Source of the DNA: Desulfoferula mesophila
Lineage (GTDB): Bacteria; Desulfobacterota; Desulfarculia; Desulfarculales; Desulfarculaceae
DNA length: 64,000 bases
NCBI RefSeq assembly: GCF_037076455.1
Contig: NZ_AP028679.1
Span: forward strand, 2,805,501 to 2,869,500
Reading direction: 5' to 3'
The position numbers and the translations under genes were made by a program. The notes under the pieces were generated by a model. That model did not search any database and was not told where the DNA came from. It worked only from the letters and a program-made list of their open reading frames with translations. This document shows positions 26,777 through 33,571 of this stretch, piece by piece; position 1 is the stretch's first letter, and the number at the start of each line of letters is the position of its first letter.

Positions 26777-27505
26777 ATGCCTGACAGCGTACCCACAGCC
26801 GACCCCAAAGGCGAACAGGTGGACAGCCCCCTGGAGGCTCGGATCGAGCTGTTCCAAGACGCCATGGGCTTCAGCGGCATCCCCCGCCAAGGCCTCCGCA
26901 AGCTGGCCGCCTTGGCCAGCCTGCGGCGCTTTTGCAAGGGGCAAATGGTTTTCGAGCAAGACCAGCCCTGCGACCATTTTCATCTGGTGGCCTCGGGCTT
27001 GGTCAAGGTCTACATATGCTCGGCCAGCGGCTCCCGCATGACCTACCTCTTGGCCCGGCGGGGCGAGCCCCTGAACCTCATCGGCCCCTTTACCGGCGAC
27101 CCCCGCTTTTTGTGCGCCGAGGCCATGCAGACCACCGAGGTGGCCCACATCCCCCGGCAGGACTTCGTGCGCTTCGTGGCCGAACACCCCGTCTTGTTCA
27201 GCAACATAATGGCCATTTTGAGCAAGGCGGTGGACAGCGCCAACAGCCGGCTCATCGACATGGTGGACAAGAAGGTGGAAGAGCGCCTGCTCCGGGTGCT
27301 ACTGACCCTGCTGGACAAATTCGGCTCGGAGATCAAGCTGACCAGCACGGAGTTGGCCGAGCTGGCCGGGACCACGGTGGAGACCACCCTGCGCACCATG
27401 GCCCGCCTGCGCAGCTTGGGCATCATCTCATCGGAGCGGGGCCAGATAACCATTATTCGCCCCACCTCCCTGAAAAATCCCGAACGCCTGCCCCTTTGGG
27501 TATAA
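26777..27505 (+). CDS. CRP/FNR family transcriptional regulator
   Basis: A 242-residue regulator: cyclic-nucleotide-binding-like beta-roll (residues ~20-140), long dimer helix, and a winged helix-turn-helix near the C-terminus (TSTELAELAGTTVETTLRTM). The recognition helix TVETTLR keeps the Glu and Arg of FNR's TVETISR, while FNR's Ser is Leu. There is no FNR-type N-terminal cysteine cluster, and the residues of a cAMP pocket are not evident, so the effector is unknown. Start taken at the ATG; a TTG at 26729 with a nearby TAGGAA is an alternative. It lies directly upstream of the TRAP/molybdenum hydroxylase operon and probably controls it. Confidence 0.88.
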   Translation: MPDSVPTADPKGEQVDSPLEARIELFQDAMGFSGIPRQGLRKLAALASLRRFCKGQMVFEQDQPCDHFHLVASGLVKVYICSASGSRMTYLLARRGEPLNLIGPFTGDPRFLCAEAMQTTEVAHIPRQDFVRFVAEHPVLFSNIMAILSKAVDSANSRLIDMVDKKVEERLLRVLLTLLDKFGSEIKLTSTELAELAGTTVETTLRTMARLRSLGIISSERGQITIIRPTSLKNPERLPLWV

Positions 27506-27534
27506 TAGCTTCAATTCAGTTATTTTGTAGCTTC

Positions 27535-27578
27535 TATGACGGCGGTCATACAAAAGCCGCCCTCTGGCCGCCTACAAT
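27535..27578 (+). promoter_or_regulatory. Candidate CRP/FNR-type operator and class II promoter of the TRAP operon
   Basis: TATGAC-GGCG-GTCATA (27535-27550) is a perfect 16-bp dyad with the geometry of FNR sites. A good -10, TACAAT, lies at 27573-27578 with no -35. With a start near 27585 the dyad is centred about 42 bases upstream, the class II activator position. The site is 30 bases past the stop of the CRP/FNR gene. A leader of about 200 bases then runs to dctP. Confidence 0.65.
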
Positions 27579-27791
27579 ACGATGCACACCCAAGGCACGA
27601 CATAATTTCAACACAACTTTGCTGGGCCAGAACGAAGCACGGGCGGTCCGCCGCGTAGCAGGCCTCCCGGAATCGCAAACACCCGACTAGTGGCGTTTTG
27701 CCGTTTTCCACGGCCCCACCCCGCGGGCCTGTGATCTGTTCCCAAGCAACCGTGACGGCTACCAAGCCGTCGCAACCCAAGGGAGGGAATT

Positions 27792-28817
27792 ATGTCGAAG
27801 AAACTTTTGGTGTTGACCTTGCTCGTGGCCCTGGGTGCCTTTTTCTCCGTCGCCCCGGCGCCCGCATCGGCCGAGGAGGTGGTCAAACTGACCTACTCCT
27901 GCTTCTTTCCGCCCACCCACGTCCAATCCAAACTGGCCGCGGCTTGGTGCAAGGAAGTGGAAAAGCGCACCAAGGGCAAGGTCAAGATCGAATACTACCC
28001 CGGCCAGACCCTGACCAAGGCCAAACAGGTCTATGACGGCACGGTGCAGGGCATGAGCGACCTGGGCTTCTGCCTGTTCGCCTACAACCGGGGCCGCTTT
28101 CCTCTCATGGAGGTGGTGGACCTGCCCCTGGGCTACACCAGCGGCATGACCGCCACCCTGGTGGCCAACGCGGTCTACGAGAAGTTCAAGCCCAAGGAGC
28201 TGGATGACGTGCAGGTGATGTATCTGCATGCCCATGGGCCGGGCCTGCTGCACACCAAGGACAAGGCCGTCCATAAGATGGAAGACATCAAGGGCCTGAA
28301 GATCCGGGCCCACGGCACCACCGCCAAGGTGGTCGAGGCCCTGGGCGGCACCCCGGTGGCCATGCCCATGCCCGAGCTGTACCAGGCCCTGCAACGCGGC
28401 GTGGTGGACGGCGCCATGTACCCGGTGGAGACCAACAAGGGCTGGCGCATGGCCGACGTGGTCAAGTATTGCACCGAGAACTATTCCAACGCCTACACCT
28501 CCACCTTCTACATTGTGATGAACAAGGGCAAGTGGAACGCCCTGCCCAAGGACGTGCAGGAGATCATCATCCAGATCAACAAGGAATGGATCCCCAAGCA
28601 CGGCGCCGCCTGGGACGAGTCGGACAAGGAGGGCCGCGAGTTCATGCTCAAGAAGGGGCGCAAGTTCATCGCGCTCACCCCGGAGGAGGCCGCGCGCTGG
28701 AAAAAGGCCACCGATCCGGTCTTGGCCTTCTACGTCAAGGAGACCACCCCCAAGGGCGTGCCCGCCCAAGAGGCGCTCGTGTTCACCCAAAAGAAGCTGG
28801 CCGAGTTGAGCAAGTAG
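27792..28817 (+). CDS. dctP: TRAP transporter substrate-binding protein DctP
   Basis: Periplasmic binding protein of a tripartite ATP-independent transporter, 341 residues. The signal peptide is 1-27 (ending APASA). The conserved Arg that binds the substrate carboxylate is expected at Arg172 in LKIRAHG, followed by the GVVDGAMYP segment typical of the family. The substrate is therefore an organic acid; which one is not readable from sequence. GGGAGG precedes the start. It heads the import, CoA-ligase and molybdenum hydroxylase operon. Confidence 0.93.
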   Translation: MSKKLLVLTLLVALGAFFSVAPAPASAEEVVKLTYSCFFPPTHVQSKLAAAWCKEVEKRTKGKVKIEYYPGQTLTKAKQVYDGTVQGMSDLGFCLFAYNRGRFPLMEVVDLPLGYTSGMTATLVANAVYEKFKPKELDDVQVMYLHAHGPGLLHTKDKAVHKMEDIKGLKIRAHGTTAKVVEALGGTPVAMPMPELYQALQRGVVDGAMYPVETNKGWRMADVVKYCTENYSNAYTSTFYIVMNKGKWNALPKDVQEIIIQINKEWIPKHGAAWDESDKEGREFMLKKGRKFIALTPEEAARWKKATDPVLAFYVKETTPKGVPAQEALVFTQKKLAELSK

Positions 28818-28827
28818 TGAACCACCA

Positions 28828-28857
28828 CCCGGGAGCGGCCCTGGCGCCGCTCCCGGG
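28828..28857 (+). promoter_or_regulatory. Intercistronic hairpin dctP-dctQ
   Basis: A 12-bp stem (28828-28839 with 28846-28857) without a T-run. Hairpins at this place commonly stabilise the binding-protein mRNA or reduce expression of the membrane genes relative to it. Confidence 0.6.
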
Positions 28858-28874
28858 ATAGCGGGAGGCAGCCC

Positions 28875-29360
28875 TTGGATTCCTGGGTATCGCTGGTTAC
28901 CAAGCTCATAAACGTACTCAAGCGCCTGGGTGGCGCGGCCATGGTCGGCATGATGGTGGTCACCTGCGTGGACGTCATCTTCCGCGGCTTCAACCGCCCC
29001 ATCTTCGGGGCGGTGGAGGTGGTCAGCTTCATGGCCACCCTGGTGCTGGCCTGCGCCATGCCGCTGACCGAGATGGAAAACGGCCATGTTGGGGTGGACC
29101 TGTTCATCCGCCACCTCAGCCCTCGGGGCCAGGCCTGGTTCGACGCCGTAACCAAGCTGCTCAGCGGCAGCCTGTTCGGCCTGGTGTGCTGGCAAATGTG
29201 GCTCTACGGCAACACGGTAAAGGAAACCGGGGAGGTTTCCATGAGCCTGCAGTTCCCCGACTACATCCTCATCTACATAGTGTCGGTGGCTTTCGGGGTC
29301 TTGAGCCTGGTCATCCTTACCGAGTGCCTCATAAACCTGAGAAAGGCTGGTGCGCGATGA
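28875..29360 (+). CDS. dctQ: TRAP transporter small membrane subunit DctQ
   Basis: A 161-residue protein with four predicted transmembrane segments and the DctQ-type FRGFNRPIFGAVEVV and MPLTEMENGHVGVD segments. It pairs with DctM in the inner membrane. Start is TTG with GGGAGG 6 bases upstream. Its stop overlaps the dctM start by 4 bases (ATGA), which indicates coupled translation. Confidence 0.92.
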   Translation: MDSWVSLVTKLINVLKRLGGAAMVGMMVVTCVDVIFRGFNRPIFGAVEVVSFMATLVLACAMPLTEMENGHVGVDLFIRHLSPRGQAWFDAVTKLLSGSLFGLVCWQMWLYGNTVKETGEVSMSLQFPDYILIYIVSVAFGVLSLVILTECLINLRKAGAR

Positions 29361-30658
29361 GTCCCACCCTGTTGGGCATAATCGGCATCCTGGCCTTGAT
29401 GGTGATCATTTTCACCCGCATGCCGGTGGCCTACGTGATGACCCTGGTGGGCTTCGTGGGCTTCGCCGCCCAGGTAAGCCCCGAGGCGGCCCTCAAGCTG
29501 TTGTCCCGCGACTTCTACAGCGTCTACTCTTCCTACGGCTTGACCATCATCCCCCTGTTCATCCTCATGGGCCAGATCGCCTTCAACGCGGGCATCAGCC
29601 ACCGCCTGTACGATTCGGCCCACATGATGGTGGGCTGCTACCGGGGCGGCCTGGCCACGGCCACGGTGTGCGCCTGCACCGCCTTTGGCGCGGTGTGCGG
29701 CTCCTCGCCGGCCACGGCGGCCACCATGGCCACGGTGGGCCTGCCGGAGATGAAGCGCTACGGCTACGCCGACGAGCTGGCCACCGGCTCGGTGGCGGCC
29801 GGAGGCTCCCTGGGCATGCTCATGCCCCCCAGCGTGGTGCTCATCGTCTACGGCATCCTCACCGAGCAGTCCATCGGCGCCCTGTTCGTAGCGGGCATCG
29901 TTCCGGCGGTGTTCATGACCATGCTCTTCGCGCTGGCCGTCTACGTCTACTGCCTCATCTCCCCCAAACAGGGGCCGGCCTGTCAGTTCTACCCCTGGAG
30001 CCAGAGGCTCAAGTCCCTGGTGCACACCATGGACATCATGCTGGTGTTCGTGGTGGTGATGCTGGGGCTGTTCCTGGGCTGGTTCACCCCCACCGAGGCG
30101 GGCGGGGTGGGCGCGGCGGCGGTGACCTTGGTGGCGCTGATCAGAAGGCAGCTCACCTGGGCCGGCTTCGTGAAAAGCCTCTATGAAACCCTCCGCACCT
30201 CCTGCATGGTCCTTTTGCTGGTGGCCGGGGCCACGGTGTTCGGCCACTTCCTGGCCGTGACCCGCATCACCTTCGACGTGGCCAACTGGGTCGCGGCCAT
30301 GGACCTGCCGGGGTATGCGGTGGTGGCCATGATCGTGCTGGTCTACCTCATCGGCGGCTGCTTTATCGACGCGCTGGCCCTCATCATGCTGACCATTCCC
30401 ATCTTCTATCCCATCATCCTGGACCTTGGTTACGACCCCATCTGGTTCGGGATCATCATCGTCCTGGTGACCCAAATGGGGGTGATCACCCCGCCGGTGG
30501 GCATCAACGTCTACGTGGTCAACGGAATCGCCGGCGACGTGCCGCTCGAGAAAATCTTCAAGGGCGCCCTGCCCTTCCTGTTAGCCCTTATCGTGGGCAC
30601 CGCCCTGATCGTGATGTTCCCCCAGATAGCCCTTTTACTGCCCACCCTGATGTATTAA
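29357..30658 (+). CDS. dctM: TRAP transporter large permease DctM
   Basis: A 433-residue permease with about 12 hydrophobic segments that carries out sodium- or proton-driven uptake of the acid delivered by DctP. Family segments include GFAAQVSPEAALKLL, the glycine-rich GAVCGSSPATAATM in the first transport repeat, and TPPVGINVYV near the C-terminus. The start overlaps the dctQ stop; an in-frame extension upstream is inside dctQ and is not real. The CoA ligase gene follows after 10 bases. Confidence 0.93.
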   Translation: MSPTLLGIIGILALMVIIFTRMPVAYVMTLVGFVGFAAQVSPEAALKLLSRDFYSVYSSYGLTIIPLFILMGQIAFNAGISHRLYDSAHMMVGCYRGGLATATVCACTAFGAVCGSSPATAATMATVGLPEMKRYGYADELATGSVAAGGSLGMLMPPSVVLIVYGILTEQSIGALFVAGIVPAVFMTMLFALAVYVYCLISPKQGPACQFYPWSQRLKSLVHTMDIMLVFVVVMLGLFLGWFTPTEAGGVGAAAVTLVALIRRQLTWAGFVKSLYETLRTSCMVLLLVAGATVFGHFLAVTRITFDVANWVAAMDLPGYAVVAMIVLVYLIGGCFIDALALIMLTIPIFYPIILDLGYDPIWFGIIIVLVTQMGVITPPVGINVYVVNGIAGDVPLEKIFKGALPFLLALIVGTALIVMFPQIALLLPTLMY

Positions 30659-30668
30659 GAGGCTGCCG

Positions 30669-32006
30669 ATGACTACCCTGGCAAGCAACTATTGGAACCC
30701 CTACCTGGAAACCATGGCCCCGGAGGAGTTGCGGCGGCTGCAGTTGGAGAAATTTCAACGCATCATCGCCTGGGCCTATGAGCGCTCGCCCTTTTACCGG
30801 GAGCTCTACTCCCAGGCGGGCCTGGAACCGGGGGACATAAAGACCTGGCAGGACGTGCGCCGGGTGCCCACGGTGGACAAGGGCATGCTCAAGTCGGCCC
30901 AGGAGGCTCAGCCCTTCCCCTATGGCAGCCGTCTCTGCGTGCCCCTGGAGCAGGTGGCGGAGTTCCGCCAGACCTCGGGCACCACCGGCACCCCGGTGTA
31001 CCAGGCCGACACCTGGCAGGACTGGGAGTGGTGGTCCGAGTGCTGGTCCTACATCCTCTGGGCCCAGGGCTACCGCGCCACCGACCGGGTGTTCATCCCC
31101 TTTGGCTACAACATCTTCGTGGCCTTTTGGGCCGGGCACTACGCGGCCGAGAAACTGGGCTGCGAGGTGGTGCCCGGCGGGGTGCTGGACACCGCCTCCA
31201 GGGTGCTCAAAATAAAGGAGCTGCAGGCCACCGCCCTCATGGGCACCCCCACCTACATGCTCAACATGGCCGACGTGGCCAAGAACCGCCTGGGCATCGA
31301 TCCGGCGGGCTTGGCCATCAAGCGCATCACCTGCGCCGGGGAGCCGGGGGCCAGCCTGCCCAGCACCAAAAAGCGCATGGAAGAGGCCTGGGGAGCCAAG
31401 GTCTTCGACCACGCCGGAGCCACCGAGATCGGGGCCTGGAGCTACGAATGCACCGCCCAGTGCGGCGGCATCCACGCCAACGAGGGCATGTTCCTGGTGG
31501 AGATAGAGGACCCGATGACCGGCGAGATCATCGAGGAACCAGGCCGCAAGGGCAAGATGATAATCACCGCCCTGGACCGCCTGGCCCAGCCCTGCCTGCG
31601 CTTTGACAGCAAGGACATCATCGAGTGGGCCGCCGAGCCCTGCCCCTGCGGGCGCACCTACCGCATCATCAAGGGCGGGGTCCAGGGAAGAGCCGACGAC
31701 ATCACCAAGGTCAAGGGCGTGCTGCTGTCGCCCTCGGCCATCGAGGAGGTGGTGCGGGGCTTCGACGAGCTGGCCGATGAATACGAGGTGGTGGTGGAGC
31801 GCATCGGCGACAATGACAAGATCACCCTCAAGGTGGAGTTCAACCCCGGCGCCCAAGCGACGGAGCAGGAAGTTTTGGGCCGCCTCAAGGATCAACTGCG
31901 CCTGAAGACCAACCTGGGGTATCAGATCGAGGTCCATCCCCTGGGCAGCCTGACCCGCTACGAGGTCAAGGCCCGGCGCTTCAAGGACACGCGGCATTTG
32001 CACTAA
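30669..32006 (+). CDS. Acyl/aryl-CoA ligase, phenylacetate-CoA ligase (PaaK) family
   Basis: A 445-residue AMP-forming ligase that activates a carboxylic acid with ATP and CoA. The P-loop-like motif TSGTTGTP is near residue 103, the adenylate-binding AGATEIG near 250, and the C-terminal lid ends TRYEVKARRF with a probable catalytic Lys. The SPFYRE and CPCGRTY segments are typical of PaaK-like enzymes, which favour aromatic acids. Its place between a TRAP importer and a molybdenum hydroxylase suggests that the imported acid is made into a CoA thioester before hydroxylation or dehydroxylation. The exact substrate is unknown. Confidence 0.9.
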   Translation: MTTLASNYWNPYLETMAPEELRRLQLEKFQRIIAWAYERSPFYRELYSQAGLEPGDIKTWQDVRRVPTVDKGMLKSAQEAQPFPYGSRLCVPLEQVAEFRQTSGTTGTPVYQADTWQDWEWWSECWSYILWAQGYRATDRVFIPFGYNIFVAFWAGHYAAEKLGCEVVPGGVLDTASRVLKIKELQATALMGTPTYMLNMADVAKNRLGIDPAGLAIKRITCAGEPGASLPSTKKRMEEAWGAKVFDHAGATEIGAWSYECTAQCGGIHANEGMFLVEIEDPMTGEIIEEPGRKGKMIITALDRLAQPCLRFDSKDIIEWAAEPCPCGRTYRIIKGGVQGRADDITKVKGVLLSPSAIEEVVRGFDELADEYEVVVERIGDNDKITLKVEFNPGAQATEQEVLGRLKDQLRLKTNLGYQIEVHPLGSLTRYEVKARRFKDTRHLH

Positions 32007-32022
32007 TTTGGGAGATAGCAAC

Positions 32023-32208
32023 ATGGAGCCGAACAAAGTCGAAGATCTGCGCCGGCGTCTGCGGACCCTGCGCGACCAGACGCGGGAACTACAGCAAGCG
32101 GCCGGCGATTTTCCGGCCCTGGCGCGCAACACCTCGCGCATCCAAGCCAGCTTGACCATGATCGCCATCGACCTGGGCATGGCGCAGGAAGGACGAGGGG
32201 AATACTGA
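32023..32208 (+). CDS. 61-residue helical protein of unknown function
   Basis: I do not recognise this protein. It is 61 residues, highly charged and helical in its first half (NKVEDLRRRLRTLRDQTRE), then more hydrophobic (SLTMIAIDLGMA). GGGAGA lies 9 bases upstream of the ATG. Its stop is shared with the start of the FAD subunit (TGATG), so it is translationally coupled to the molybdenum hydroxylase. It has no signal peptide and no cysteine. It could be an accessory or assembly factor. Confidence 0.7.
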   Translation: MEPNKVEDLRRRLRTLRDQTRELQQAAGDFPALARNTSRIQASLTMIAIDLGMAQEGRGEY

Positions 32209-33095
32209 TGCTGCTGCCTGCTTTTGAATACTACCGCCCCCAAAGCCTGGCCGAGGCCATTACCCTGCTGGGTGAAATGGGCGAGGCGGCCCGGCCCCTG
32301 GCCGGAGGCACCGACCTTCTGGTCAACCTCAAGCTCAAGAAGCTGGCCCCCAAGGCCTTGTTGGACCTCAGCGGTCTGGCGGAGCTCCAGGGCCTGGCCC
32401 AGGAAAACGGCAAGGTGAGCCTGGGCGCCTTGAACACCGCTTCCCGCCTGGCCGTGGGCTCGCCCCAGGTGCCCAGGGTGCTGTCGATGGGGGCCGGGGC
32501 CCTGGGTTCGCCCCAGGTGCGCAACCGGGCCACCCTGGGCGGCAACCTGGTAACCGCGCGCCCGGCGGCGGACATCTGTCTTCCCCTGCTGGCCTTGGGG
32601 GCCCAGGCGGTTTTGGCCGGGCCCGGCGGAACCCGCGAGGTTCCCCTGGACGGCTATTTCAAGGGACCCGGCTACACCGTAAAGGAGCCGGGCGAAATCC
32701 TCACCAAGGTGCTCCTGGAGGCTCCCCGCCCCGGCGTGGGCGGCGGCTACCAGAAGCTTGGCCTTCGCCAGGCGATGGAGATTGCGCTGGTGAACGTTGC
32801 GGCGGTGGTGATGCTGGAGGACGACGGGTCCACCATCAAGGAGGCCCGGGTGGCCCTGGGGGCGGTGGCTCCCACTCCCCTGCTCTCTCCGGGCGCGGCC
32901 CAGGCGCTGGCCGGCCAGTCGGCCGACGAGGCGGCCATCGAGGCGGCGGCGGAGGCGGCGGCGGCCGACGCCAAACCCATCGACGATCACCGGGGCTCGG
33001 CGGCCTACCGCCGGGACATGGTGCGTACCCTGACCAAGCGGGCCCTGAAGCAGGCCCTGGCCCAGGCCCAAGGCAACGAGGAGGCGCAAGCATGA
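32208..33095 (+). CDS. Molybdenum hydroxylase FAD-binding subunit (CoxM/HcrB type)
   Basis: The 295-residue flavin subunit of a xanthine oxidase family enzyme. FAD-binding segments are LAGGTDLLVNLK (near residue 32) and NRATLGGNL (near 106). It contains a single cysteine, so the extra [4Fe-4S] loop found in the FAD subunit of 4-hydroxybenzoyl-CoA reductase is missing. The stop overlaps the next start by 4 bases (ATGA). It passes electrons between the iron-sulfur subunit and an external carrier. Confidence 0.93.
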   Translation: MLLPAFEYYRPQSLAEAITLLGEMGEAARPLAGGTDLLVNLKLKKLAPKALLDLSGLAELQGLAQENGKVSLGALNTASRLAVGSPQVPRVLSMGAGALGSPQVRNRATLGGNLVTARPAADICLPLLALGAQAVLAGPGGTREVPLDGYFKGPGYTVKEPGEILTKVLLEAPRPGVGGGYQKLGLRQAMEIALVNVAAVVMLEDDGSTIKEARVALGAVAPTPLLSPGAAQALAGQSADEAAIEAAAEAAAADAKPIDDHRGSAAYRRDMVRTLTKRALKQALAQAQGNEEAQA

Positions 33096-33568
33096 GCAAG
33101 CAAGCCATCACTCTTACGGTAAACGGCGTGGTGCGCCAGGCGTTGGTGGAGCCCAACCAGACCCTCACCTCCCTGCTGCGCGACGAGCTGGGGCTCACCG
33201 GCACCAAGCACGGCTGCGGGGTGGGCGACTGCGGCTGCTGCACGGTGATCCTGGACGGCGAGACGGTCAATTCCTGCCTGGTGCTGGCGCTGCAGGCCCA
33301 GGGCCGGGAGGTGCTGACCATCGAGGGGCTGGCCAGCGGCGGCGAGCTGCATCCCTTGCAGCGGGCCTTTGTGGACGCCGGGGCCATCCAGTGCGGCTTT
33401 TGCACCCCGGGCATGATCCTTTCGGCCAAGGCGCTGCTGGACGTTATCCCGCAGCCCAGCCGGGAGGAGATCACCAAGGGCCTTTCAGGCAACCTGTGCC
33501 GCTGCACCGGGTATGAAAAGATCGTGGAGGCGGTGAGTGACGCCGCCGCCAAGATGAGCGAGGCGTAG
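33092..33568 (+). CDS. Molybdenum hydroxylase [2Fe-2S] subunit (CoxS/HcrC type)
   Basis: A 158-residue iron-sulfur subunit with two [2Fe-2S] clusters. The N-terminal plant-type cluster is in CGVGDCGCC with a fourth Cys shortly after (NSCL). The second cluster is in CGFCTPG and CRCTGY. It carries electrons between the molybdopterin site and FAD. Overlaps the FAD gene by 4 bases; the large subunit follows after 3 bases. Confidence 0.96.
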   Translation: MSKQAITLTVNGVVRQALVEPNQTLTSLLRDELGLTGTKHGCGVGDCGCCTVILDGETVNSCLVLALQAQGREVLTIEGLASGGELHPLQRAFVDAGAIQCGFCTPGMILSAKALLDVIPQPSREEITKGLSGNLCRCTGYEKIVEAVSDAAAKMSEA

Positions 33569-33571
33569 ATC

